Assembly (NCBI GenBank): GCA_030432655.1 | Contig: JAUILA010000010.1 | Span: 110,441-174,440 of the forward strand | DNA length: 64,000 nt | Reading direction: 5' to 3' | Source: Bacteroidia bacterium | Lineage (GTDB): Bacteria; Bacteroidota; Bacteroidia; Cytophagales; Cyclobacteriaceae | Shown here: in pieces, positions 34,177 to 41,212 of the stretch | Layout: every line of letters starts with the position of its first letter | Numbering within the stretch: the stretch's first letter is position 1 | Made by a program: the position numbers and the translations under genes | Notes under the pieces: model-generated | What the model saw: the letters and a program-made list of their open reading frames with translations, nothing else | What the model was told of the DNA's origin: nothing | Databases searched by the model: none

Positions 34177-34659
34177 TTACCTGATCGCTACCCCGTTGGC
34201 GGTAATGGTCAGTTCTTCTTTTGGTTCTGTGATTTGGGCAATTTCCTCATCGGATTTTCCGGCGTCTTTTGCGAGGTGACGCAGGGTTTCGACATCTGTT
34301 ACTTTACGAACGGCGTATCCTTCCAAAACCGCTTCTTTTCCTTCCACACCAGATGTGGGTACGAAGAATTCGTAATCTTTAAAAACAACACGAACATCTC
34401 CGTCCGGTCCTTTCAGCTTCATCCAGCACCCTTTCATAGCACAGGTTGAAGTGATCTCACCCGATACCTTTACGAATATCGAATCACCTGAACCGACAGT
34501 GGATGTCAGCCATTCCAGGTTCTTAGGATTATCAACGGAAATTTCCTCCCCATAAAAATTAACCTCGTCTTCAGTAGTTTCGGCTGTTTCCTTGTTCTCA
34601 GCGGAAGGCTGACAGGCGGCTAAAAAGACAATTGAAAGTAATAAAAGTAAATGCTTCAT
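34177..34659 (-). CDS. DUF4920 lipoprotein
   Basis: The 160-residue protein has a lipoprotein signal with lipobox LAAC (Cys16), an acidic Glu/Thr linker and a DUF4920 domain: ISVDNPKNLEWL, KVSGEITSTCAMKGCWMKLK with two cysteines, and DVRVVFKDYEFFVPTSGVEGKEAVLEG. The family is largely confined to Bacteroidota; the paired cysteines in TCAMKGCWM suggest metal binding or a disulfide, but function is unknown. It is a single-gene unit with a -7-like box upstream. Confidence 0.93.
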   Translation of the reverse strand: MKHLLLLLSIVFLAACQPSAENKETAETTEDEVNFYGEEISVDNPKNLEWLTSTVGSGDSIFVKVSGEITSTCAMKGCWMKLKGPDGDVRVVFKDYEFFVPTSGVEGKEAVLEGYAVRKVTDVETLRHLAKDAGKSDEEIAQITEPKEELTITANGVAIR

Positions 34660-34679
34660 TGGATTGTTGTTTGATGCGG

Positions 34680-34687
34680 CAAATTTA
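34680..34687 (-). promoter_or_regulatory. Possible Bacteroidota -7 box before the DUF4920 gene
   Basis: The minus strand reads TAAATTTG, an exact TAnnTTTG match, 21 bases upstream of the start codon at 34659. No TTTG lies at the ideal -33 distance, so this is tentative. Confidence 0.35.
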
Positions 34688-34746
34688 AGGAAATATTATT
34701 TGATTGTCATGCCTCAAAAGGCGATGGTGGGAAGGATCCATCTTCA

Positions 34747-34946
34747 CTGTCACCCCCGTCCGTAAACCTGAATGAGTGCTTGTCTCTCCAAACGGGGGTC
34801 TGGGATCGGCAGATCCCCGGTAAGCCGGAAGAGTACGCCAGGAATATCAAAGGATTAAAGAGTACGTCTCCCTAGCCGCTGGATCTCGGGTTACACGCCC
34901 TGTGGCCGTGTCCACGACCTGCCTGCCGGCGAGGCAGGGATGACAG
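34747..34946. repeat. Composite hairpin repeat, copy 4
   Basis: Type B unit, a roughly 70-base spacer shared with copy 2 (GCCGGAAGAGTACGCCAGGA and on), then a type A unit CTGGATCTCGGGTTACACGC ... TCCACGA, a 21-bp inserted near-palindrome (34918-34938) and GATGACAG. It lies 6 bases from the gluconokinase stop codon, so it may also form the 3' end of that transcript. Confidence 0.8.
34918..34938. repeat. Inserted 21-bp near-palindrome
   Basis: CCTGCCTGCCGGC-G-AGGCAGG lies exactly between CACGA and GATGACAG; the related unit at 34070-34082 has CACGAGATGACAG with nothing between. This is a clean filled versus empty site pair. Confidence 0.8.
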
Positions 34947-34952
34947 TTTGTG

Positions 34953-35471
34953 TCAACCCGGATATCGTTCCCGAAGGATCTCCAGGATCTCATCGGTTGA
35001 TTTCGCCGCGTCGATGGTAATCCCTGTTTTAGGTTCTTCCAGTGTGTCGAACTGCGAATCGATCAGCACATCGGGCATGAAATGTCCTTTTCTTTTCGAC
35101 AGCCGTTCATGTATCAGCTCTTTGTCTGCCTTGAGGTAAACGAAGTGAACCGGATGCCCGCCCGGGCGAAGGTAGTTTCTGTAAAGTTCGTTTAATGCCG
35201 AGCAGGCCAGGACACCGCCTTTATTTCTGGAGATCATAATAATCAGCGCGCCCAGCTGTTCGAGCCAGGGAAACCGGTCATCATCGGTCAGCGCAGTACC
35301 GGAGGCCATTTTATCAACATTCTCCCGGGGATGAAAATCATCGGCATCATAGAACGGGATCCTGAGCTCATTCGCCCACAGCTTCCCAATGGTCGTCTTG
35401 CCGCAACCAGTCACTCCCATAATAATCCAGACGGGAAGAATGTCGTTATCCGGATTATTCTCCTGCGCCAT
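34953..35471 (-). CDS. gntK: Gluconokinase
   Basis: From MAQENNPDNDI (35471) the protein has 172 residues, the size of GntK-type gluconokinases. The P-loop is GVTGCGKTTIG (19-29), followed by FYDADDFHPRENVDKMASG, a segment diagnostic for gluconokinase, then DDRFPWLEQL and CSALNELYRNYLR. A late VYLKADKELIHERLSKRKGHFMP adds the lid region. It phosphorylates gluconate to 6-phosphogluconate for the pentose phosphate or Entner-Doudoroff routes. The open frame continues upstream to 35540 inside the M28 gene, but the family begins here. It overlaps the M28 peptidase gene by 17 bases. Confidence 0.93.
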   Translation of the reverse strand: MAQENNPDNDILPVWIIMGVTGCGKTTIGKLWANELRIPFYDADDFHPRENVDKMASGTALTDDDRFPWLEQLGALIIMISRNKGGVLACSALNELYRNYLRPGGHPVHFVYLKADKELIHERLSKRKGHFMPDVLIDSQFDTLEEPKTGITIDAAKSTDEILEILRERYPG

Positions 35472-36933
35472 ACAGCGATTCTCCAGATGAATAATACTTG
35501 TCTCCTTCTTTCCAGAACGGTCTTTCCGGGTCATTGGCAATCAGCCGGCAGCTGAGGACATAGGAAGAAAAAAACTTCTCCAGGTAATCATAATCCAGGT
35601 TATCCGGATTATCACTGGCCTGGTGGTAATACTTGAATATCTCTTCGTCAAAGGCCCTGAATCCAAGCGAATACGTCGGTGCCGGCACCCCTTTCCGGGC
35701 AAAATTCACATTGTCGGACCGATCAAACAACCCCTGCTCCTTAGCCGGGTCCTCTATGGCTTCCAGTCCGTACGTCTCACAGGCAGTTTTGATATGCTCC
35801 ATTTCGGTAGTGCGTTCAAGGCCCACAATCGTGGCGATACTGGTATCATTGTATCCGCCGTTGTCGCTGTTGAATACAAAAACCGTTTTTTCCAGCGGAA
35901 TCAGCGGGTGCTCGGTATAATAGCGGCTTCCGACCAGTCCCATTTCCTCTGCGGTAAAGAGTATGAAAAGTGCCGAACGTTTTGTGGGGTATTTAGCAAT
36001 ATTCTCCGCAGCGCTCATCACGGTAACCACCCCGACCGCATTGTCACGGGCCCCGTTATAGATCGAATCAGCTTCCGCATTGGGCTTGCCAATTCCGATG
36101 TGATCATAATGCGCCGAATAGACCACAAATTCGTCCTTCAGTTCCGGATCTGTCCCCTCGACCATTCCGACCACATTCTTCATGGCAAACGGGGCTGCAT
36201 TCCTTGATCCGATGTTAAGCTTCACCGGCATTTTTTTGGCTTTGGACATGGCTTCGGTGTGCGCGCCTTCCGGATCATTCACCCACAAATGAAAAAACGA
36301 ATCGTTTGGATCCGGCGCATCCGCCAGGCGTTCCCTCTTCAGGTAACGTCCAACCTGTGACCACTGCTGATCCTGCAAGGAAGTCAGCTGGATCAGTCCG
36401 GCAGCACCGGCAGCACGGGCGCGTTCCATTTTCCCTTCCATGGCCGACTGAACGGCGTTCATACTTTGATCATCTTCCGTCCCCGCCAGCACCACGGCCA
36501 CCTTTCCTGCCAGGTCTTTCTTTTTAAAATCTTTCTCCGTACCATACTTCAGGTAAACCATCTCAGCATCCACCGAAACGTCCTGTCCCGACATAACCAG
36601 CATTTCATTCTCCGGAATAGACGACCCTCCCCCGTTCAATGTGATTTCGGACGGATAAGAAAGATTCACCATATCCATATGCTGAAAATAGCCATCCGCA
36701 CCCGGCACTTCTTTCACCCCATAACGCCTGAATGAGGAAGAAATATAGCGGGCAGCGATATCTATTTCCGGACTGCCAGTCCGACGGCCCTTCAGTTCGT
36801 CAGACGCAAGGAAATAAATATGCCCCTCAATGGTGGATTTGCTTACCGTTTGATCGGTGAGTTCCTTGTCCGACTGACCGTACGAGAACAGCGGTAAAAG
36901 GAGTAATACAAGTAAGGCGGGAGAATGCTTCAT
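35455..36933 (-). CDS. Secreted M28-family zinc peptidase
   Basis: The 492-residue protein has a signal peptide (ending LLPLFSYGQ) and the M28 aminopeptidase fold with a protease-associated insert (about 130-250, VAVVLAGTEDDQ...). Zinc ligands are visible in YSAHYDHIGIG, NGARDNAVGVV (bridging Asp), FTAEEMGLVG (catalytic Glu pair) and DRSDNVNFA; the last ligand is in YYHQASDNPDNLD. It likely trims peptides in the periplasm or outside the cell. It is co-transcribed with gluconokinase by overlap, with no obvious metabolic link. Confidence 0.93.
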   Translation of the reverse strand: MKHSPALLVLLLLPLFSYGQSDKELTDQTVSKSTIEGHIYFLASDELKGRRTGSPEIDIAARYISSSFRRYGVKEVPGADGYFQHMDMVNLSYPSEITLNGGGSSIPENEMLVMSGQDVSVDAEMVYLKYGTEKDFKKKDLAGKVAVVLAGTEDDQSMNAVQSAMEGKMERARAAGAAGLIQLTSLQDQQWSQVGRYLKRERLADAPDPNDSFFHLWVNDPEGAHTEAMSKAKKMPVKLNIGSRNAAPFAMKNVVGMVEGTDPELKDEFVVYSAHYDHIGIGKPNAEADSIYNGARDNAVGVVTVMSAAENIAKYPTKRSALFILFTAEEMGLVGSRYYTEHPLIPLEKTVFVFNSDNGGYNDTSIATIVGLERTTEMEHIKTACETYGLEAIEDPAKEQGLFDRSDNVNFARKGVPAPTYSLGFRAFDEEIFKYYHQASDNPDNLDYDYLEKFFSSYVLSCRLIANDPERPFWKEGDKYYSSGESLYGAGE

Positions 36934-37037
36934 GGTTTGGTGGTAACTTAAGTTTTGATTAAGACCCGTAAGTTGCCGTTTTTTGCATAAAATACCAACA
37001 GGAAGACATACCCCTGAAACATTAAAAAGAACCTGTC

Positions 37038-37292
37038 ATGGAAGATTTCAAGCCATCGGACCGCCGCAATGTGCTGGCGATTATCCGGACACAGCTGGCG
37101 AATGAGCGAACCCTGATGTCGTATTACCGGTCAGCGATGGCCCTGCTCGGCCTGAGTGCGTTCGTATTCAAATTTTATTCCCACCCCGTTTTTTATATCA
37201 TTTCAGGAATTTTCCTGATCCTGGCGATTGTAATGGCGGTTTACGGAATTACACGCTATTACAAATTCAAGAAAAAAGTATTGCGGAGGTAG
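37038..37292 (+). CDS. DUF202 membrane protein
   Basis: The 84-residue protein is a short DUF202 member: RTQLANERTLMSYYRSAMALLGLSAFVF (shown in parts: LANERTLMSYYR, then the first helix), a second helix YIISGIFLILAIVMAVYGI and a basic tail YKFKKKVLRR. Two membrane helices are expected. The family includes the SPX-free part of vacuolar-transport-chaperone-like proteins, but bacterial members have no assigned role. It stands alone, divergent from the M28 gene. Confidence 0.9.
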   Translation: MEDFKPSDRRNVLAIIRTQLANERTLMSYYRSAMALLGLSAFVFKFYSHPVFYIISGIFLILAIVMAVYGITRYYKFKKKVLRR

Positions 37293-37344
37293 GCATTGTC
37301 GGGAGAATAAAATGCGGCGGACGAATGATAATTTTAAGCTGTAT

Positions 37345-37377
37345 TTTGGCGAAGTCATAATTGTTAAACTATATTTG
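37345..37377 (+). promoter_or_regulatory. Promoter of tRNA-Ser (Bacteroidota type)
   Basis: TTTG at 37345-37348 and TATATTTG (exact TAnnTTTG) at 37370-37377 are separated by 21 bases, fitting the -33/-7 pattern of the Bacteroidota primary sigma factor. The tRNA begins 57 bases after the -7 box. Confidence 0.55.
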
Positions 37378-37433
37378 CAATCTCTTTTCGGAAGAATCAA
37401 AAGTGGTTCATTTCTGAAGGGAATAACCTACAC

Positions 37434-37521
<88 letters not shown>

Positions 37522-37533
37522 CTTCGCAAAACA

Positions 37534-37560
37534 GGGTTGGCAAATGCCAACTCCTTTTTT
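37534..37560 (+). terminator. Intrinsic terminator after tRNA-Ser
   Basis: The stem GGGTTGGC / GCCAACTC with loop AAAT (37534-37553, one G-U pair) is followed by C and TTTTTT. Confidence 0.8.
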
Positions 37561-37610
37561 GCTTCGGCGGACGCTGTCCGCTAAATGGGTGACATAACTG
37601 AGATTGATTT

Positions 37611-37632
37611 AACGCCCTGAAGGGCGTTTTTC
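37611..37632 (+). terminator. Second intrinsic terminator
   Basis: AACGCCCT-GA-AGGGCGTT followed directly by TTT. It lies about 50 bases after the tRNA-Ser terminator and may stop read-through before the tRNA-Arg region. Confidence 0.75.
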
Positions 37633-37641
37633 ATTTCCTCT

Positions 37642-37657
37642 CCCCCCTTGAGGGGGG
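37642..37657. repeat. GC-rich palindrome CCCCCCTTGAGGGGGG
   Basis: Seven complementary bases around a TG centre, followed by TTGGGGGGT. It lies between the second terminator and the tRNA-Arg fragment. No function assigned. Confidence 0.6.
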
Positions 37658-37738
37658 TTGGGGGGTGTAATTACCTTCAGCTAAGGGTAGCATGAAACAT
37701 CGCTACGTTTTGCTGAATTGACATCGAAAGTATTTTTT

Positions 37739-37790
37739 GGTCCTGTAGCTCAACTGGATACCTGCCTGCCGGCAGGCAGGGAGCAACTGG
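37739..37790 (+). pseudogene. Broken 5' half of tRNA-Arg, split by a 20-bp palindrome
   Basis: TGGTCCTGTAGCTCAACTGG plus ATA matches the first 22 bases of the intact tRNA-Arg at 37848. In the intact gene ATA is followed by GAGCAACTG; here a 20-bp perfect palindrome stands between ATA and GAGCAACTG. After that the match stops, so the anticodon and 3' half are missing. It is therefore a partial duplicate hit by an insertion in the D loop. Confidence 0.8.
37761..37780. repeat. Perfect 20-bp palindrome inserted in the tRNA-Arg fragment
   Basis: CCTGCCTGCC and its exact reverse complement GGCAGGCAGG. The flanks GGATA and GAGCAACTG join perfectly if it is removed. No target duplication is visible. 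Near-palindromic relatives sit at 27787-27807, 34110-34129 and 34918-34938. Confidence 0.85.
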
Positions 37791-37799
37791 ATTCGTCAA

Positions 37800-37836
37800 T
37801 GATTACATATAGCATCATTGCTGGTATATGTAATCA
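37800..37836. other. Hairpin between the tRNA-Arg fragment and intact tRNA-Arg
   Basis: TGATTACATAT pairs perfectly with ATATGTAATCA over 11 bases around a 15-base loop that itself contains AGC...GCT. There is no T-run after it. It could be a processing signal upstream of tRNA-Arg or an end of a decayed element. Confidence 0.55.
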
Positions 37837-37847
37837 AATAAAAATCT

Positions 37848-37921
37848 GGTCCTGTAGCTCAACTGGATAGAGCAACTGCCTTCTAAGCAGTAGGTTCGGG
37901 GTTCGAGTCCCTGCAGGATCA
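37848..37921 (+). tRNA. tRNA-Arg (UCU), integration target
   Basis: The 74-base tRNA has acceptor GGTCCTG/CAGGATC (one G-U), D arm GCTC-AACTGGATA-GAGC, anticodon stem ACTGC/GCAGT with loop CTTCTAA (anticodon TCT), T arm GTTCGAGTCC region and discriminator A; CCA is not encoded. It reads AGA/AGG. Its last 45 bases, plus one, are repeated at 44919-44963, so it is the attachment site of the adjacent element. Confidence 0.95.
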
Positions 37922-37922
37922 C
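37878..37922 (+). other. attL: 45-bp direct repeat at the tRNA-Arg 3' end
   Basis: Identical over 45 bases to 44919-44963, from the anticodon stem to one base past the tRNA. Sequence on either side diverges at once. Insertion leaves the tRNA intact on this side. Confidence 0.92.
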
Positions 37923-37942
37923 ATTATAATCAGTTGATTATC

Positions 37943-37980
37943 AGGCAGTTTCAATGATTCGTGACTGCCTTTCTTTTTTG
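37943..37980 (+). terminator. Terminator of tRNA-Arg, carried by the element's left arm
   Basis: CAGGCAGT pairs with ACTGCCT (37943-37949 with 37964-37970) across a 14-base loop, followed by TTCTTTTTTG. Because it lies on the element side of attL, the element brings its own terminator for the reconstituted tRNA. Confidence 0.75.
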
Positions 37981-37990
37981 CAAATATTCC

Positions 37991-38013
37991 ATTTGCAGAA
38001 AATTTGCAGAAAT
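37991..38013. promoter_or_regulatory. Left-arm double repeat (candidate recombinase arm site)
   Basis: Two tandem ATTTGCAGAAA units plus T. The identical 23 bases occur at 44774-44796 near the other end of the element, in the same orientation, and a one-mismatch copy at 45142-45164. Position near both ends suggests arm-type binding sites for the integrase or an excision factor. Confidence 0.55.
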
Positions 38014-38129
38014 TTTTTACTGAATTTACCAGGGGTTACAAAAATCGATTCCAGATTATTTAACTTAAGGTTCATTCCTCATTATTTAAGACAAGTCCTT
38101 TTTGAGCATCTTATTATTTCTTTCACTTA

Positions 38130-38615
38130 ATGTCTAGAAAAATATATGCACGACTTACATGGATAGTACTGCTTCTTATAAGTGTTGTGGTATTATTAGT
38201 TTCAATTAACACGATTCATATAAACGACTTGACGGAGATTAAGGCAGAGCTCCGGAATCCTCCAGAAGAAAGGATTTATGGTGGTGATATACAACGACGT
38301 AAATTCGTGTTTTACACAACTCATTCCTCAATCCAATTTTCTTTAAGTGGATGTAGTTATCGCATGGCGGACAAAGAGAAATTCCTGAATCTAAAAAAAG
38401 GTGATCACGTCAGATATTATGTTAGGAAAGAAAAGCCTTTAACAAATAAATCTGAGGTTTACGAATTATCTTCAAATAAAGATATTATTTTGAGTTCGGA
38501 TGCAATTAATAGGTGCAAGACCCGGGATTTATATTTGCTTACATCTGCGTTGATTGTGATGATTTTCTATCTGATTTATGATTGTTTTCAGCTTCGGCGA
38601 AAACTAACGACTTAA
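38130..38615 (+). CDS. Two-helix membrane protein, unknown function (element cargo)
   Basis: The 161-residue protein has a helix near the N-terminus (LTWIVLLLISVVVLLVSI), an extracytoplasmic domain of about 100 residues and a second helix near the C-terminus (LYLLTSALIVMIFYLIYDCF) with a basic end RRKLTT. The layout resembles DUF3592-type proteins, with FVFYTTHSSIQFSL and LKKGDHVRYYVRKEKP as beta-strand segments, but I cannot confirm the family. Codon use is AT-rich compared with the chromosome genes to the right. Confidence 0.7.
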   Translation: MSRKIYARLTWIVLLLISVVVLLVSINTIHINDLTEIKAELRNPPEERIYGGDIQRRKFVFYTTHSSIQFSLSGCSYRMADKEKFLNLKKGDHVRYYVRKEKPLTNKSEVYELSSNKDIILSSDAINRCKTRDLYLLTSALIVMIFYLIYDCFQLRRKLTT

Positions 38616-38689
38616 TCCCGCTATTTGGAATGCCTCCAATTCATTCAGTTATTCAATTGCAGAATCTGTTTTACGGACATAATTATTAA

Positions 38690-38836
38690 GTAACTGTGAA
38701 CGAAGTGAACAGTCCTTCCGCCTCAGCGGAAACAAGCGTTTTGGTCTTACCAAAACATGGCTTGCTTCCAGCCCGCACTATATAAAATCCAGTCGCGCCG
38801 ATTTTCGTTTTTTGAGTCAAAAAACACATCTTGCCC
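38690..38836. repeat. 147-bp structured repeat, copy 1
   Basis: Same length and about 93% identity by eye to 46600-46746, same orientation. It contains a stacked hairpin: GGAAACAAGC / GCTTGCTTCC (38728-38769) enclosing GTTTTGGT-CTT-ACCAAAAC, with a 3-base bulge (ATG) and one mismatch; and a second hairpin GTTTTTTGA-G-TCAAAAAAC (38807-38825). A TCCGC-CTCA-GCGGA hairpin overlaps the first. No reading frame is conserved between the copies. Confidence 0.85.
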
Positions 38837-38871
38837 AAGATATATTTGATTTTCTCAGTTCTAAAAAAACA

Positions 38872-39300
38872 ATGAATAAAATTTTTCACGTTCGTATCTA
38901 TTTGTACTCGAAAGAGGAAGGAGGAAGAAGTACTCCCCCTTTTTCAGGTTATCGTCCAACGATTTTTTTTGGCTTGGAAGGTGAGAACAACAAATCATCG
39001 AAAAGGCTATTAACCACTGAAGAACAATCGAGTTCCATAAACATTGAGGGAATATTGTATTACCATGACAAGGAATTGTTGCTTGGAAAAGACTTTGATT
39101 GCTATTTGTATTGTCCACACAAGATTGAGGCTGAAGTTGGATCTAAATTCCTTATTTCTGAGCTGATACATGTTATGGGTCATGGAACTATTTTAAAATT
39201 AATAGATACATTACCCACAAAGTTGAATTCCCCTGAAAAGTCGAAAATTGATGGGGCTGCTATAAATAAGTACTTAAAGAAACATTTTCCTTCTCGCTAG
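38872..39300 (+). CDS. Stand-alone EF-Tu domain III-like protein (element cargo)
   Basis: From MNKIFHVRIYLYSK (38872) the protein has 142 residues. The block YSKEEGGRSTPPFSGYRPTIFF closely follows the third domain of elongation factor Tu, which reads K(E/K)EGGR-TPF--GYRPQF. A later LLLGKDFDCYLYCPHKIEAEVGSKFLI suits the remaining strands of that beta-barrel. There is no G domain. Function is unknown; EF-Tu domain III is the surface bound by kirromycin-type antibiotics, EF-Ts and some toxins, so a decoy or anti-toxin role is imaginable but unproven. An upstream in-frame ATG at 38812 falls inside the 147-bp repeat and is less likely. Confidence 0.65.
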   Translation: MNKIFHVRIYLYSKEEGGRSTPPFSGYRPTIFFGLEGENNKSSKRLLTTEEQSSSINIEGILYYHDKELLLGKDFDCYLYCPHKIEAEVGSKFLISELIHVMGHGTILKLIDTLPTKLNSPEKSKIDGAAINKYLKKHFPSR

Positions 39301-39645
39301 TAAAATAATGTTAGAGTGATTAAGGGCCTTTCGGGTATTTGATTTAAATGAACTGTTAAAATTCTAAGTGAGCAATTCCTATTTTTTATTTTCAAAATGC
39401 ATTGTAGCGCGCGCTACCTTGCTACCATTTGGTCTTAGTAGCAGGGTGTAGTAAGGATATAATATGAATACCTGCTACATGTAATTTACAGATTATCAGT
39501 TGATAAGAATTATTGTAGTAAGGTAGCAAGGTATTCTTGTAAAAATGTAAAATCCCGAAATTGAATGGACTTTGACACCGCATCAGATTTTTTTCTTTTC
39601 ATATGCAACCTTATTTTAAGGTACAGAGATTCTCAGATTGTCGCA
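39301..39645. other. AT-rich intergenic region with palindromes
   Basis: No gene seen. It contains a perfect 14-bp palindrome GTAGCGCGCGCTAC (39404-39417) and several GTAGC/GCTAC words (GCTACCATTTGGTCTTAGTAGC; TAGTAAGGTAGCAAGG), which also recur near 40410-40440. These could be binding sites or remains of a small element. Confidence 0.5.
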
Positions 39646-40369
39646 TCAAATATTACCTGATCTCAACACAAAATTTAATACTTGATTAGCGGTCTTCAGA
39701 TCATTTATATATGACGCTCTCTCTTCAGAATTCATTAAAGTTGCATCAGTTTGATAAAACCTGATCGATCCATCCTTTTGTGGAAATGCCAGTATCAACC
39801 TTCCAGCCCGTAAGTCAAACAACCGGGCATTAATTATTGCATATGCATTTCCATCGGGTGATTGGAATGCGACCCAATCAACACTGTGCCTGGATGTGGA
39901 ATTTAAACTCCCCTGGGATAAATAATAAGGAGCATTTCGGGAAGTAGCAAGCACAGGGTCTTCTCCTGAAACACTATCTGCCAGGACCATGATCGTGAAA
40001 TATGTTACATACTTATCTGTGTCATTATCAAATAAGAATTCTGTATACATGTCACGTCCCACGATAGCATAGTGCCCTACAAAATGCTTTACCGCTGAGG
40101 GTATCATTTATACCCCCATTTCCATTTCCAGGTGATTTATATCTGGGAGTCGGGAAAGGACTTTTTCGAAGTGGATAATCTCTTTGAGCGCTGGAAGATA
40201 AATTTGCAATTTCCTTTTGAAGAGTGAGCGTATCCCATTCCGATTCAGAGTTAAATCGATTCGCCTGATGCTTTGCGCTGTCCAGATTCCATGAGGATAG
40301 ATTACTTTCCTGGGCAATCAATCCGCTTGAAATTAATAAAAAGTATACTATAAGATAGGCTGATTTCAT
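39646..40369 (-). pseudogene. Secreted protein gene with a frameshift
   Basis: Frame 1 begins at 40369 with a signal peptide (AYLIVYFLLISSGLIAQ) and runs to a stop at 40052. Frame 2, offset by one base, covers 39646-40107 and lacks any signal. Near 40090-40105 the first frame reads GINDTLSGKAF and the second SAVKHFVGHYAIVG, so a one-base change joins them into a protein of about 240 residues (..NDTL-AVKHFVGHYAIVGRDMYTEF). The second half reads like a compact secreted domain (VLADSVSGEDPVLATSRN, RSGNI end). I do not recognise the family. Two overlapping real genes are possible but less likely. Confidence 0.55.
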
Positions 40370-40745
40370 GGCGATAGATTTTCGTAATATAAATTGAAAA
40401 AGCAGTTACTCCAGCTGCTACATAAGTACTTTGAAGCATCTGTAGCAATTACGTTCAATGTGTGATATACTACAAATAGTGACCTTCAAATCTTGAAATT
40501 GAACATTCTTACCATTGTAGCAGGTGAAGCAGGTAAATTTTGAATGTCTCATACTTTATTTCCATCCGGTGATGGAAATGTCACCTTATCACAATGAAAC
40601 TTTATAATCTTCGATTTTCCCTGATCGTGGCGAATAAGCTATTTCTCAAAGGACTGCACAACCTGGAGGACGTTTAAAGATGAAATAAATGTCTGAAATT
40701 AAAATTGTTTTGAATTCGATACAGACAAAACAAATGTGCAGAAAA
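40370..40745. other. Intergenic region inside the element
   Basis: No convincing gene. A perfect 9-bp hairpin ATTTCCATC-CGGT-GATGGAAAT lies at 40558-40579. A 98-codon open frame on the minus strand (40646-40942) lies in the shadow of the lipoprotein gene and lacks coding character. Confidence 0.5.
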
Positions 40746-41102
40746 CTACTTTTTGTCGATATCATTAATTTCAATTCTTTCAGAAACAGCATCCACAGTT
40801 TCAGGTAATACTTCTTTTGTTCCGCTGAAAATAACCTTAACACTATCCTGATTAAGATAAAAATTAAATCCTTCTTTTGGGACATTACAAATTTCCAAAG
40901 GTAAGGATTGATTATTGAAGATAAAGTAATACTTCTGATCAAGCTTAATACCGTTAAGCGAATCTGTCAAAAAAAGTATTCCATTGGAATTATTAATGAT
41001 TTCACCCTTCCCGTCGAAGTCACATACAGTCACGTCATCATCACACTGCGTGAACAGGAGGCATATTAATACTAGGCTTATAAATGTTTGTATTCGTACC
41101 AT
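40746..41102 (-). CDS. Hypothetical lipoprotein (element cargo)
   Basis: From MVRIQTFISLVLICLL (41102) the protein has 118 residues with lipobox LFTQC followed by DDDVTVCDFDG. Aspartates after the cysteine favour surface or special sorting in Bacteroidota lipoproteins. The rest is about 95 residues of beta-rich sequence (KGEIINNSNGILFLTDSLNG, YYFIFNNQSLPLEICNVP), of no family I know. It is divergent from the metalloprotease gene; an earlier in-frame ATG at 41129 is possible. Confidence 0.7.
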   Translation of the reverse strand: MVRIQTFISLVLICLLFTQCDDDVTVCDFDGKGEIINNSNGILFLTDSLNGIKLDQKYYFIFNNQSLPLEICNVPKEGFNFYLNQDSVKVIFSGTKEVLPETVDAVSERIEINDIDKK

Positions 41103-41212
41103 TTTATCATGTTTAGATATTAGTGACACTTTTACTTCGTTTATAGTTGGAAAATAACAGAATATTTATTTATTATCATATAAATATTGTTTTATTTATA
41201 ATTTCCTATTTC

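Noticed and set aside
38690..38836. Integron attC sites
   Set aside because: The stem has a bulge and the copy 2 ends are GTAAC/GTTAC, but the conserved RYYYAAC and GTTRRRY boxes do not match and no integron integrase is present.
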